A DNA stretch of 64,000 nt from Methyloversatilis discipulorum (lineage in GTDB: Bacteria > Pseudomonadota > Gammaproteobacteria > Burkholderiales > Rhodocyclaceae): NCBI RefSeq assembly GCF_000385375.1, contig NZ_ARVV01000001.1, positions 2,046,001 to 2,110,000 of the forward strand, in the 5' to 3' direction. The position numbers and the translations under genes were made by a program. The notes below the pieces were generated by a model. That model ran no database searches. It worked only from the letters and a program-made list of their open reading frames with translations, and was not told the origin of the DNA. How positions within the stretch are numbered: the first letter of the stretch is position 1; the number at the start of each line of letters is the position of its first letter. Of the stretch, positions 8,206-16,918 are shown in pieces.

Positions 8206-9765
8206 ATGCAGGTGGTCTGGTTCAAGCGCGACCTGCGCGTCGCCGACCACGCGCCGCTGTGTGCCGCGGCGGTGGCGGGGCCGGTGCTGGCGCTTTACGT
8301 CTACGAGCCGCGACTGCTTGCCGAGCCGGACGTCGACGCGCGCCACGTCGGTTTCCTGAACGAGGCGCTGGACGATTTCGAGCGCCGGCTGCACGCGCTC
8401 GGCCTGCCGCTGCTGCGCCTGCACGGCGACATGCCGGCGCTGCTCGACCGGCTGCATGCGACGGTGCGGATCGACGGACTGTGGAGCCACGAGGAGACCG
8501 GCAATCTGGCCAGCTTCGAGCGCGACCGCGCGGTTGCCGCCTGGTGCCGGCAGCACGGCGTGGCCTGGCGCGAACTGCCGACGGGCGGCGTGGTGCGTCG
8601 GCTGAGCGACCGCGACACCTGGTCGGATCGCTGGATGCGCCGCATGACGCCCGCGCCGCTGCCCCCACCGCCGCGCATCACGGCGGCGCGCCTGCCGCTC
8701 GCTGGCCTGCAGCGCGCGCCGACTGCGGCCGAACTGGGCCTGCGCTCGACCGACATCGAAGCGCGACAGTCGGCAGGCAGGGCGCAGGCGCGGCAGATAC
8801 TGGACGACTTCCTCGCGCACCGCGTGACGCGCTACCGGCGCGGCATGTCGAGCCCGCTCAGCGGCGCGCACGACTGTTCGCGCCTGTCGCCGCATCTCGC
8901 CTTCGGCACGCTGTCGCTGCGCGAGGTCGTGCATGCGGTGTGGCGCGAACGCGCCCGCTGGCTTGCGCAGCCGCCGGGCGCGCACGCGCAGGCGGTGCTC
9001 GCCGGCCTGAAGTCGTTCGAGAGCCGGCTGCACTGGCACTGCCACTTCATCCAGAAGCTGGAGTCGGAGCCGCAGATCGAACTGCGCGCGGTGAACCGAC
9101 TGTACGACGGTCTGCGCGAAGCCGATTTCTCGATCGAGCGGCAGCGTGCATGGTGCCGCGGCGAAACAGGCTACCCCTTCATCGACGCCTGCATGCGGGC
9201 GCTGAACGCGACCGGCTGGATCAACTTCCGCATGCGCGCGATGCTGGTCGCCTTCTCGTCCTACCAGCTGTGGAACCACTGGCGCGAGCCCGGCCTGCAT
9301 CTGGCAAGGATGTTCACCGACTTCGAACCGGGCATCCACTGGCCGCAGGTGCAGATGCAGTCGGGGGTGACCGGCATCAACACGCTGCGCATATACAACC
9401 CGGTGAAGCAGCAGCTGGACCAGGACCCGAAGGGCATTTTCGTGCGCCGCTGGCTGCCCGAACTGGCGCGCGTGCCGCTGTCGTTGCTGGCCGAGCCCTG
9501 GCTGATGAGCGTCGCACAGCAGCGCGAAGCGGGATGCCTGATCGGACGCGACTACCCGGCGCCGGTGGTCGATCACATCGTCGCCGCGCGCCACGCGCGC
9601 GACGCCGTGTGGGCGGTCAGGAAGAAGCCGGAGGCGGCGGCCGAGGCGCGACGCGTGCTGGTGCAGCACGGCAGCCGGAATCCGGACAGGGAAGGGCGGC
9701 GGCGCCCAGGGCGCAAGGTGAAGACGAAAGCTGACGACGGCGGCCAGATGGGCTTCGGCTTCTGA
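8206..9765 (+). CDS. Deoxyribodipyrimidine photolyase / cryptochrome
   Basis: Full-length photolyase-family protein of 519 residues. The N-terminal alpha/beta antenna domain starts VVWFKRDLRVADHAPL and spans about residues 1-130. The helical FAD domain (about 200-480) contains SRLHWHCHFIQKLE, ETGYPFIDACMRALNATGWINFRMR and a FEPGIHWPQVQMQSG region. The basic C-terminal tail may contact DNA. It is predicted to repair UV-induced pyrimidine dimers with light energy, but this subgroup is less studied than E. coli PhrB and a cryptochrome-type sensor cannot be excluded. The ATG at 8206 lies 2 nt after the DUF3429 stop. Confidence 0.87.
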   Translation: MQVVWFKRDLRVADHAPLCAAAVAGPVLALYVYEPRLLAEPDVDARHVGFLNEALDDFERRLHALGLPLLRLHGDMPALLDRLHATVRIDGLWSHEETGNLASFERDRAVAAWCRQHGVAWRELPTGGVVRRLSDRDTWSDRWMRRMTPAPLPPPPRITAARLPLAGLQRAPTAAELGLRSTDIEARQSAGRAQARQILDDFLAHRVTRYRRGMSSPLSGAHDCSRLSPHLAFGTLSLREVVHAVWRERARWLAQPPGAHAQAVLAGLKSFESRLHWHCHFIQKLESEPQIELRAVNRLYDGLREADFSIERQRAWCRGETGYPFIDACMRALNATGWINFRMRAMLVAFSSYQLWNHWREPGLHLARMFTDFEPGIHWPQVQMQSGVTGINTLRIYNPVKQQLDQDPKGIFVRRWLPELARVPLSLLAEPWLMSVAQQREAGCLIGRDYPAPVVDHIVAARHARDAVWAVRKKPEAAAEARRVLVQHGSRNPDREGRRRPGRKVKTKADDGGQMGFGF

Positions 9766-9776
9766 CCCCTGACCCT

Positions 9777-10952
9777 CTAGTCCCCGAGTGCCTGCACCAG
9801 ATCCGCGATCAGGTCATCCGCGTCCTCGATGCCGATCGACAGGCGCAGCATCGAATCGGGAATGCCGCGCCGCGCCCGTTCTTCCGGCGCGATGCCGTGG
9901 TGCGTGGTGGTGCAGGGCTGGGTGACCAGGCTTTCGACGCCGCCGAGGCTGGGTGCCAGCTTGATCAGGCGCAGCCGGTCGGCGACGCGGGTGGCGTCGG
10001 CGCCGTCGCCGCGCACGACGATGCTCAGCATGCCGCCGAAGCCATCCATCTGCGCCTTGGCCAGCGCGTGACCCGGTGCGTCCGGCAGCCCCGGATAGTG
10101 CACGCGCGCAATCTTCGGGTGGCGCGCCATCGCCTCGGCCACCGCCTGCGCATTGGCATTGTGCTGGCGCACGCGCACGACCAGCGTGCGCAGGCTGCGC
10201 GACAGCAGCGCGGCGGTTTCCGGTGACGGCACGGTGCCAAGGTTCTTGCGCCAGGCCTGGATCGGTTCGAGCAGCTCTTTGCTGGCCATCAAAGCACCGG
10301 CGGTCAGATCGCTGTGACCGCCCAGATACTTGGTCGCGCTGTGCATGACGATGTCGGCGCCCAGTTCGAGCGGGCGCTGGTTCACCGGCGAGGCGAATGT
10401 GTTGTCGATGGCCACCAGCGCGCCGTGCGCGTGCGCCCTTTCGGCGAGCGCGCGGATGTTGACGATGTCCAGTGTGGGATTGGTCGGTGTTTCGAAGAAC
10501 ACCATCCCGATGCCGTCAGCCAGCAGCGCGTCCAGCCTGTCGGACTCGCTGCCGAGAATGCAGTGCGTGCGCAGGCCGAGACCCGGCAGCTGCTGTTCAA
10601 GCAGTTCCAGCGTGCCGCCGTAGGCATCGCCGACGCAGACGATGCCTTTGCGGCCATGCGTCAGGAAAAGCGCACTGAGCGCCGCCATGCCGGACGAGAA
10701 CACCCAGGCCGCCTCGGCCGACTCCAGACCGGCCAGCGTCTCCTCGACCGCCTGTATCGTCGGATTCAGACCGTAACGCGTGTACAGCCCGCCACGCCTG
10801 CGGCCGTCGATCACCTCGAGCAGATCGGCGGTCGAATCGAAACCGAAAGTGGTGGTGTTGTAGACCGGCGGGTAGGGGCTGCCATAGGCGTCACCGGTCG
10901 TGTGACCGTGAATTGCGCGAGTGGCGAGGCGTGTGTGCTTGGTGCTGGACAT
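9777..10952 (-). CDS. Cystathionine gamma-synthase family PLP enzyme
   Basis: Trans-sulfuration enzyme of 391 residues (Cys/Met metabolism PLP family). The PLP lysine is about K208 in MHSATKYLGGHSDL. Other hallmarks are YGSPYPPVYNTTTF, RYGLNPT, VFSSGMAALSALF and the C-terminal LRLSIGIED. The start at 10952 (MSSTKHTRLATRAIH) has an AAGGAAGG ribosome site, whereas upstream in-frame codons give unrelated sequence. It could be cystathionine gamma-synthase, gamma-lyase or O-succinylhomoserine sulfhydrylase; sequence alone does not decide, so no symbol is assigned. It is a single gene converging on the photolyase unit. Confidence 0.88.
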   Translation of the reverse strand: MSSTKHTRLATRAIHGHTTGDAYGSPYPPVYNTTTFGFDSTADLLEVIDGRRRGGLYTRYGLNPTIQAVEETLAGLESAEAAWVFSSGMAALSALFLTHGRKGIVCVGDAYGGTLELLEQQLPGLGLRTHCILGSESDRLDALLADGIGMVFFETPTNPTLDIVNIRALAERAHAHGALVAIDNTFASPVNQRPLELGADIVMHSATKYLGGHSDLTAGALMASKELLEPIQAWRKNLGTVPSPETAALLSRSLRTLVVRVRQHNANAQAVAEAMARHPKIARVHYPGLPDAPGHALAKAQMDGFGGMLSIVVRGDGADATRVADRLRLIKLAPSLGGVESLVTQPCTTTHHGIAPEERARRGIPDSMLRLSIGIEDADDLIADLVQALGD

Positions 10953-11016
10953 GGGCGGCCTTCCTTGCGGACTGAGTTCGCAAGAATACGCCGCCCACGT
11001 CATGGGCGTAGTCCGA

Positions 11017-11472
11017 TCAGAACTCGGGCTGTACGCCGTTCGCCAGTTTCGACTCGAGCACGCCCTTGCGGCCATCCTCTTCTGTGGACAGGTGCAGGCG
11101 GGTGCGTGCATAGAGCACGCCCATCTTCACTTCCTGCCAGACGTAGTAAAGCTTGCCGGCGACCGTATCAATCGACAGGGTGTCCGTGTTCTCGGAAATC
11201 GAGGTCACCGTGTGCTTGCCGGCAGGGACTTCGACGAAGAAATAGGTCTTGGCGGCGGTCTGACCGATGTGCTTGCCATCGACCTGCAGGTCCATCTTCA
11301 CCGCAGCGCCGATGTTCTCGTTACGGTAGATGTAGATGCCGGCTTTCTCGGCGCGCGGCGGCGAGAAGGTCTTCAATGCGCTATCGCGGGTGGCGTCGCC
11401 CATCGGAACCGACGCGCAGGCGCCCAGTGCGAGAGTGATTACGACTACTGCCAACGTGCCGAGTCTGTTCAT
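11017..11472 (-). CDS. DUF2846-like lipoprotein
   Basis: Predicted outer-membrane or periplasmic lipoprotein of 151 residues. The signal peptide MNRLGTLAVVVITLALGAC ends in a lipobox with Cys at residue 19. The mature part contains GIYIYRNENIGAAVKMDLQVDGK and KTYFFVEVPAGKHTV, resembling the DUF2846 carboxypeptidase-regulatory-like fold. Start 11472 has an AAGGGA ribosome site. It follows another lipoprotein gene by 22 nt and is probably co-transcribed with it. Function unknown. Confidence 0.75.
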   Translation of the reverse strand: MNRLGTLAVVVITLALGACASVPMGDATRDSALKTFSPPRAEKAGIYIYRNENIGAAVKMDLQVDGKHIGQTAAKTYFFVEVPAGKHTVTSISENTDTLSIDTVAGKLYYVWQEVKMGVLYARTRLHLSTEEDGRKGVLESKLANGVQPEF

Positions 11473-11494
11473 CGCTTTTCCCTTTTCTTTCATA

Positions 11495-11974
11495 TCAATA
11501 GGCCGCAGGCGAGTTCGCCGCGGCCGCGCCGGCCACATCCTGCTTCGTCGAATTCTTCTCGTCACGACGATCAATGGTGACCGATTCACCCATCAGTACG
11601 CGGAGGTCATTCGGGTAGTCGTAACCGGTACCCTTGTTGTGGTCGATGATGGCGCCGATGCCACCACCGAAGATGATGTTGCCCCACATGCTTCCGGCCG
11701 AACGCGAGATCGCGCGCAGGAAGCCGTCGCTCATGCCGTCCTTCTTGCATTCGACATTCAGGTCTTCCGCCGAGCGACGGATCATGACGTTGCCGGGCGC
11801 GGTAGCAGTCCAGCTGCCCTTGTCGTTCTTCAGCGTGCACTTAGTCTGGTCGACGGCATCGCCGCCCTGGGTCCGTGCGCTCAGCGTGACGGTCTGCATT
11901 TCGCTGGAGGTAATGGTCGAGCAGCCGCCGAACAGCGACGCGCTCAGGATCAGCAGGGGAACGGTGATCTTCAA
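11495..11974 (-). CDS. Small lipoprotein, unknown function
   Basis: Predicted lipoprotein of 159 residues with signal MKITVPLLILSASLFGGC and a lipobox Cys at residue 18. The mature part holds paired Cys residues (near KCTLKN and VECKK), a Gly-rich hydrophobic stretch WGNIIFGGGIGAIIDH and a charged C-terminus. It resembles translation-initiation-factor-like lipoproteins of proteobacteria that have no known function. It is the first of two lipoprotein genes transcribed together, preceded by an AT-rich region with a dyad. Confidence 0.7.
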   Translation of the reverse strand: MKITVPLLILSASLFGGCSTITSSEMQTVTLSARTQGGDAVDQTKCTLKNDKGSWTATAPGNVMIRRSAEDLNVECKKDGMSDGFLRAISRSAGSMWGNIIFGGGIGAIIDHNKGTGYDYPNDLRVLMGESVTIDRRDEKNSTKQDVAGAAAANSPAAY

Positions 11975-12084
11975 GAGAGGGGCCTCATGGTGAAATGCCC
12001 CGCCGGTTATGGAGTACGACTTTAGTTATATGCAAAAAGAATCGAAATTTGCGGGGCGCGCGGACTATAGAGGGTGAATGGCCC

Positions 12085-12102
12085 TGTCATTCGTGAATGA
12101 CA
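12085..12102. promoter_or_regulatory. AT-rich dyad upstream of lipoprotein pair
   Basis: TGTCATTC-GT-GAATGACA is a perfect 8-bp inverted repeat in a locally AT-rich gap between the cyclase-FHA stop and the lipoprotein operon. It is followed by AAAATTTT on the plus strand and has no T-run on the minus strand, so an operator is likelier than a terminator. Confidence 0.35.
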
Positions 12103-12172
12103 AAATTTTACGATTCGCGAGCGCGAATGTATGCGCCGCCAGGGTCGGTCGGCGAGCTCGAAGCAGCGATGT

Positions 12173-13066
12173 TCAGCCCAGGCAGAAGAACTCGACCACG
12201 TCACTCGCGGCGCTGCGCGGTGAGCCGAAGGCGAGCCAGCCGTGGCCGTCGATGACGACTTCCTCGCGCGTCAGTGCGAATTCGTGGCGGCCCTCGATGG
12301 TGACGAAGGTGCCGTTGCTGGAGCGGTCGGTCAGCACGAAGCGGTCGCGGCGGAATTCGAGGTCGCAGTGCTGGCGCGAGGCGCGGGCGTCCTTGACCAG
12401 GATGTCGACGCCGGCGTCGCGCCCCATGCGCAGGCGCGGATGTTCGGCGCCGAGCAGCCAGACGCGGCCACCGTGGTAGACGCGCATTTCCAGCTTGCCG
12501 CTGCTGAAGTTCAGTCCGCCGACATGGGTGACGTGTTCCGAGTGCTCGCAGCGCAGTTCGCACATTTCGACCGAGCGCGCGACGCCCTTGACGACGCGCG
12601 GCGGCATCGGCCGCACCATGTGCTGAAAGTGTTCACTGAGGCGCACCGCGGCCTCGGTCGACACGATGGCGCGGCCGTGGCTGCCCAGTTCGGACAGGCG
12701 GGCAGCGATGTTCACCGATTCGCCATAGATGTCGTCACCAGTCTCGATGACCGGACCGAAGTGGAAGCCGGTGCGAACGCCGAGCGAAAAATGCGTGGCC
12801 AGCGGCAGGCCACTGATGTCGCGGTGAATGGCCAGCGCGGTGTCGGCGGCGTGGTCGCAGGCGCGGAAGGTGGCGAGCAGGCCGTCACCTGTCATCTTGA
12901 TCACGCGACCGGAACTGCCGATGACCGAGTCGCGCATGGTGCGCAGGCAGCGGTCGATCAGCGCGAAGGCGGCGGTGTCGCCCATGCGCTCATAGAGCTG
13001 CGTGCTGCCCACCAGATCGGCGAACAGCACGGCGCATTCCTTCGATACGGGCGGTACGCGGGCCAT
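12173..13066 (-). CDS. Class III nucleotide cyclase fused to FHA domain
   Basis: Cytoplasmic signalling protein of 297 residues. Residues 9-165 form a class III adenylate/guanylate cyclase domain with both metal Asp residues (D17 in FADLVGST, D61 in KMTGDGLL), the preceding Lys, and Asn119/Arg123 in YGESVNIAARL, so it looks catalytically competent. Residues 205-285 are an FHA phosphothreonine-binding domain with GR (215-216), SRQH and SSNGTF. No membrane segment is seen. The ATG at 13066 uses an AAGGA site overlapping the stop of the CoA-lyase gene 7 nt upstream, so the two are translationally linked. It probably makes cAMP in response to a phosphoprotein (inference). Confidence 0.88.
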   Translation of the reverse strand: MARVPPVSKECAVLFADLVGSTQLYERMGDTAAFALIDRCLRTMRDSVIGSSGRVIKMTGDGLLATFRACDHAADTALAIHRDISGLPLATHFSLGVRTGFHFGPVIETGDDIYGESVNIAARLSELGSHGRAIVSTEAAVRLSEHFQHMVRPMPPRVVKGVARSVEMCELRCEHSEHVTHVGGLNFSSGKLEMRVYHGGRVWLLGAEHPRLRMGRDAGVDILVKDARASRQHCDLEFRRDRFVLTDRSSNGTFVTIEGRHEFALTREEVVIDGHGWLAFGSPRSAASDVVEFFCLG

Positions 13067-13072
13067 GATTCC

Positions 13073-14065
13073 TTATGCGAAGAAGCGGCTGCGCACGTCG
13101 TCGGGCAGGGCGACGCCGGTGGCGTGTGCGCGGGCGAGCAGTTCCCAATAGTAGCGATAGGAGGCGCGGTCGTGCAGCGTATCGTGGTGCCGCGTCGGGC
13201 CCCAGCTCGCGTCCTGTGCGCCGCAGAGGATGGCGATCGCGTCCTCGACTTCGCTGAAGTCCGGCCGCATCTCTTCGACGATGGGCAGGATCTGGTTCGG
13301 ATGGATGCTCCACATGCGCATGAAACCGAACTGACGACGTGCCAGGCGGGCGTCGTTGCGGATGAAGTCGACGTCGCGGATTTCGGTAGTGACGTTGTGC
13401 GTCGGCACCACACCGCAGCCGTGCGCCGCGGCTGCGATTTCGCACTTGGTGCGCACGATGATCGGATGTTCGAACTGGGTCGGGCTCTTCATCGCGTCGC
13501 CCGGCAGCGCGCCGTGGTGGGCGCTGACGAAGTCCATCAGTCCGAGGTCGATCGATTCCACGCGTTCCATCGCGGCGATGTTCCACACCTCGCGCAGCGC
13601 ACCGTGACTTTCGATCAGCACGTGCACCGGAATGCTGCGCTTCAGGCCGGCCATCGTTTCGCAGGTGCGCAGCCAGTCGAGCTGCACGCGCACGTCGTCG
13701 GCCGAGCGCGCCTTGGGTAGCGTGATGAAGGCAAGCTTGTCGCCGGCTTCGCCGACGATCACATCCATGTCGGCCTTCCAGTGCGCATGCGTCACGTCGT
13801 GGATGCGCACGCCGACGCGGTTGTAGCGGTTGTCCTCACCGGCGATTACGGACGCGCACAGCTTGCGGTGTTCGACCTCGTTGCCGGCGGCCGCGCCGTC
13901 CTCGCAATCGCAGGTGACGTCGAAGATCGGACCCAGTTCGGCCTGCAGCGCGAGCGCCTTGCGCATCAGCTTTTCCGAGCCGGCGTAATGGTCGACGGCG
14001 GGCAGGATGGGGAAGGGCTTGTCGCCCTTGTACAGCACCTCGCGCGGATGGACGGCAGCATTCAT
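13073..14065 (-). CDS. HpcH/HpaI aldolase / CitE-like CoA-ester lyase
   Basis: TIM-barrel C-C lyase of 330 residues in the citrate lyase beta / malyl-CoA lyase superfamily. The acidic metal-site segment FDVTCDCEDGAAAGNEVEH and RVGVRIHD match the family, as does KLAFITLPKARSADDV. The substrate could be malyl-CoA, citramalyl-CoA or a related ester and cannot be decided here; a link to the serine cycle or C1 metabolism is possible in a methylotroph. It lies downstream of mdh in the same direction but behind the mdh terminator, and is directly followed by the cyclase-FHA gene. Confidence 0.82.
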   Translation of the reverse strand: MNAAVHPREVLYKGDKPFPILPAVDHYAGSEKLMRKALALQAELGPIFDVTCDCEDGAAAGNEVEHRKLCASVIAGEDNRYNRVGVRIHDVTHAHWKADMDVIVGEAGDKLAFITLPKARSADDVRVQLDWLRTCETMAGLKRSIPVHVLIESHGALREVWNIAAMERVESIDLGLMDFVSAHHGALPGDAMKSPTQFEHPIIVRTKCEIAAAAHGCGVVPTHNVTTEIRDVDFIRNDARLARRQFGFMRMWSIHPNQILPIVEEMRPDFSEVEDAIAILCGAQDASWGPTRHHDTLHDRASYRYYWELLARAHATGVALPDDVRSRFFA

Positions 14066-14082
14066 GCGGACAACTCCGGCAT

Positions 14083-14112
14083 AAAAAAAGCGGCCACGTT
14101 ACCGGGCCGCTT
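14083..14112 (-). terminator. Intrinsic terminator after mdh
   Basis: AAGCGGCC (14088-14095) pairs with GGCCGCTT (14105-14112), followed on the minus strand by seven T residues. It is placed to end mdh transcription before the CoA-lyase gene. Confidence 0.85.
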
Positions 14113-14191
14113 CTTTCGATTCAAGCCTGTGCGCCGCCGGACCGACCCGGCAGAGCGGGGTGATCCGTAACGGGCGCACATGACCGGCAGA

Positions 14192-15184
14192 TCAGAGCAG
14201 GTCGGCGACGCCGGCGCGCTCCTCTTCCAGTTCGGCCAGCGTCTTGGCGACGTAGGGCTTCGAGAACTCGTCGATCTCCAGGCCCTTGACGATGGTGTAT
14301 TCGCCATTGGCGCAGATGCAGGGGAAGCCGAACACCAGGCCTTCCGGGATGCCGTAGGAGCCGTCGGACGGCACGCCCATGGTCACCCAGTCACCGTTGG
14401 AGCCGAGGTGCCAGTCACGCATGTGGTCGATCGCAGCGTTGGCGGCCGAAGCTGCCGACGACAGGCCACGGGCCTCGATGATGGCGGCGCCACGCTTGCC
14501 GACGGTCGGCAGGAAGGTCTTGGCGTTCCACTCCTGGTCGTTCACCAGCTTGGCAACGCTGTCACCGTTCGAGGTGGCGAAGCGGTAGTCGGCGTACATC
14601 GTCGGGCTGTGGTTGCCCCACACGGTCATCGTCTTGAACGACGACACCGGGCGGCCGATCTTGGCCGACAGCTGCGACAGCGCGCGGTTGTGGTCCAGAC
14701 GCAGCATGGCGGTGAAGTTCTTCGCCGGCACGCGGCCACCGGCCTTGGCGGCGGTCTTCATCGCGATGTAGGCGTTGGTGTTGCAGGGGTTGCCGACCAC
14801 CAGGATCTTGCAGTTGGGGCTGGCGTTCTGGCCGATGGCCGCGCCCTGCACGGTGAAGATCTTGGCGTTTTCGGTCAGCAGGTCCTTGCGCTCCATGCCG
14901 GGGCCACGCGGACGGGCGCCGACCAGCAGCGCGAAGTCGGCGTCCTTGAACGCGACGTTCGGGTCATCGGTGGCGATCATGCCGGCGAGCAGCGGGAAGG
15001 CGCAGTCGTCCAGTTCCATCATCACACCGGTCAGCGCCTTCTGGGCCTGCGGCAGGTCGAGCAGTTGAAGAATGACCGGCTGGTCCTTGCCGAGCATTTC
15101 GCCGCTGGCGATACGGAACAGCAGGGCGTAGCCGATTTGACCGGCAGCGCCGGTCACCGCGACGCGAAGGGGCGTCTTTGACAT
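14192..15184 (-). CDS. mdh: Malate dehydrogenase
   Basis: NAD-dependent malate dehydrogenase of 330 residues, interconverting malate and oxaloacetate. The Rossmann loop is [34 protein letters not shown] carries the mobile substrate loop Arg residues, [11 protein letters not shown] follows, and [11 protein letters not shown] holds the catalytic His. It is of the type used by Betaproteobacteria (long LDH-like form). Start 15184 (MSKTPLR) has an AGGAGA ribosome site; earlier codons are non-homologous. A -10-like CATAAT lies at 15243-15248 on the minus strand. It diverges from the gntR-sdh TCA operon. Confidence 0.96.
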   Translation of the reverse strand: MSKTPLRVAVTGAAGQIGYALLFRIASGEMLGKDQPVILQLLDLPQAQKALTGVMMELDDCAFPLLAGMIATDDPNVAFKDADFALLVGARPRGPGMERKDLLTENAKIFTVQGAAIGQNASPNCKILVVGNPCNTNAYIAMKTAAKAGGRVPAKNFTAMLRLDHNRALSQLSAKIGRPVSSFKTMTVWGNHSPTMYADYRFATSNGDSVAKLVNDQEWNAKTFLPTVGKRGAAIIEARGLSSAASAANAAIDHMRDWHLGSNGDWVTMGVPSDGSYGIPEGLVFGFPCICANGEYTIVKGLEIDEFSKPYVAKTLAELEEERAGVADLL

Positions 15185-15326
15185 GGTGGTCTCCTGTCTG
15201 AGGATGGGACGGGGCGTTATCAGTGCGTTGTGCGCGGGCCGAATTATGGTCGACCCGCGGCAGTTTTGACACACAGCACAAAAATCGGCGTTCTGAACCG
15301 GGGCTGGCCGGCTGGAAAGTGCGTTT

Positions 15327-15356
15327 TTGCACGGCATCAATTTATATCATATATAA
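15327..15356 (+). promoter_or_regulatory. gntR-sdh promoter with palindromic operator
   Basis: A sigma-70-like promoter has TTGCAC (15327-15332), a 17-nt spacer and TATATA (15350-15355). The inverted repeat TTATAT-CAT-ATATAA (15342-15356) covers the -10. This placement suggests repression by a dimeric factor, possibly the adjacent GntR protein itself (inference). Confidence 0.6.
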
Positions 15357-15407
15357 GACATCAGACACGATGTAGACGTGACAGGATTTCTGTGCTGAAA
15401 TTGTTGC

Positions 15408-16136
15408 ATGGCACAGGAATCCCCCACCTTCAGCCCGCTGTATCGACAGATACGCGGCTTGCTCACGCAGGCATTGCAGAGTGGCGAATGGCGTCCGGGT
15501 GAGGCGATCCCGAGCGAAACCGAACTCGCCCAGCGCTTCAACGTGAGTCAGGGTACGGTGCGCAAGGCCATCGACGAGATGGCGGCGGACAACCTGCTGG
15601 TACGCAAACAGGGTAAGGGTACCTTTGTTGCGACGCATCACGATCCCCGCGCATTCTTCCGTTTTCTCCGTCTCGCGCCGATCAACGGCACGATCGAAAC
15701 CTCGCAGAGCGTGCCGCTCGAATGCTGGCGCGCACGCGCCGGCCAGGAAGTGGCCCGCACGCTGGACGTCGAGGTCGGCTCGCAAATCATCATCGTGCGC
15801 CGCCTGCTGAAGTTCGCCGGCAAGCCGGTGGTGATCGACGAGATCTATCTGCGCGGCGACCTGTTCCCGGGGCTCAATCTCGACGTCCTCAAGGAGCAGC
15901 AGGGCTCGCTCTATTCCTTCTTCGAAACCCGTTTCGGCGTGCGCATGGTGCGCGCCGAGGAGCGTCTGCGCGCGGTCGCGGCGGATCGCCAGAGCGCCGA
16001 TTACCTCGAGGTGCAGGAAGGCAGCCCTTTGCTGTCGGTCGAGCGTGTGGCGTACACCTATGACGACAAGCCGGTTGAATGGCGCCGCGGTCTGTGCTCG
16101 ACCGCAGACCACTACTACCTGAACAACCTGAATTGA
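15408..16136 (+). CDS. GntR family regulator (HutC/UTRA type)
   Basis: Transcription factor of 242 residues. Residues 8-75 are a winged helix-turn-helix of the GntR family (PLYRQIRGLLTQAL, PSETELAQRFNVSQGTVRKA, VRKQGKGTFVA). Residues 95-235 are a UTRA effector-binding domain ending in EWRRGLCSTADHYYL. It is the first gene before sdhCDAB (54 nt from sdhC) and diverges from mdh, a placement conserved in many Betaproteobacteria. It most likely controls the TCA genes through a small-molecule effector, but target and ligand are not known from sequence. Confidence 0.88.
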   Translation: MAQESPTFSPLYRQIRGLLTQALQSGEWRPGEAIPSETELAQRFNVSQGTVRKAIDEMAADNLLVRKQGKGTFVATHHDPRAFFRFLRLAPINGTIETSQSVPLECWRARAGQEVARTLDVEVGSQIIIVRRLLKFAGKPVVIDEIYLRGDLFPGLNLDVLKEQQGSLYSFFETRFGVRMVRAEERLRAVAADRQSADYLEVQEGSPLLSVERVAYTYDDKPVEWRRGLCSTADHYYLNNLN

Positions 16137-16190
16137 CGGAACCGGCGACGACCGGCGTGTGACACGACTTTTTCCAGGAGAGCGAGCCAG

Positions 16191-16577
16191 ATGGCCAATA
16201 CAGCCAGCAAGACCAGACCGAAGCACCTCCAACTGACGGCGATACGCCTGCCGTTGCCGGGCATCGTGTCCATCCTCCACCGCATCAGCGGTGCCGGCCT
16301 TTTCCTCTGTCTGCCGCTGCTGCTGTGGCTGTTCGACGCCAGCCTGGGCTCGCCGGATACCTTCGAATCGTTCAGCGCGGTGGTCGGTCATCCGCTGGCC
16401 AAACTTCTGCTGCTCGGCCTGATGTGGGCCTACCTGCATCACTTCTGTGCCGGCGTCCGCTTCCTGCTGCTGGACATGCACAAGGGCCTCGAACTTGCCA
16501 CCGCGCGCAAGAGTTCGGTCGCCGTGCTGGTCGTGAGCCTGACGCTTACCGTGATTCTGGGGGTGAAACTGTGGTGA
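16191..16577 (+). CDS. sdhC: Succinate dehydrogenase cytochrome b556 subunit
   Basis: Membrane anchor subunit of complex II, 128 residues, three transmembrane helices. The quinone-site segment SILHRISGAGLFL carries conserved Ser and Arg, and YLHHFCAGVRFLLLDMH carries the haem-ligand His. It passes electrons from SdhB to ubiquinone together with SdhD. Its stop overlaps the GTG start of sdhD. Confidence 0.95.
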   Translation: MANTASKTRPKHLQLTAIRLPLPGIVSILHRISGAGLFLCLPLLLWLFDASLGSPDTFESFSAVVGHPLAKLLLLGLMWAYLHHFCAGVRFLLLDMHKGLELATARKSSVAVLVVSLTLTVILGVKLW

Positions 16578-16918
16578 ATCGTGTCGTTGTCGGTGCCCAC
16601 TACGGGCTGAAGGACTGGCTGGGCCAACGCATCACGGCGGTCGTGATGGCGGTCTACACGCTCATCTTCGCGGTCGGCGCGCTGTCGATGGGCGAATTGA
16701 ACTACGAGAACTGGCACGGTCTGTTCGCAGGTGGGTTCATGCGCTTCGCGACCTTCCTGTTCTTCGCGTCGCTGATGTACCACGCCTGGGTTGGCGTGCG
16801 CGACATCTACATGGACTACATCAAGCCCACCGGCGTGCGCGTCGTGCTGCATGCGGTGACCTTGCTTGCCCTGATCGGCTATCTGGGCTGGGCAGCCCAA
16901 GTTCTCTGGAGACTGTAA
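16574..16918 (+). CDS. sdhD: Succinate dehydrogenase membrane anchor subunit
   Basis: Second membrane anchor of complex II, 114 residues with three hydrophobic helices. GLKDWLGQRITAVVMAVYTL holds the conserved Arg near the quinone site, and LMYHAWVGVRDIYMDYIKP carries the haem/quinone-site His and Asp. The start is GTG at 16574, sharing GTGA with the sdhC stop; GTG at 16571 is an alternative. The stop is directly followed by the sdhA start. Confidence 0.92.
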   Translation: MNRVVVGAHYGLKDWLGQRITAVVMAVYTLIFAVGALSMGELNYENWHGLFAGGFMRFATFLFFASLMYHAWVGVRDIYMDYIKPTGVRVVLHAVTLLALIGYLGWAAQVLWRL

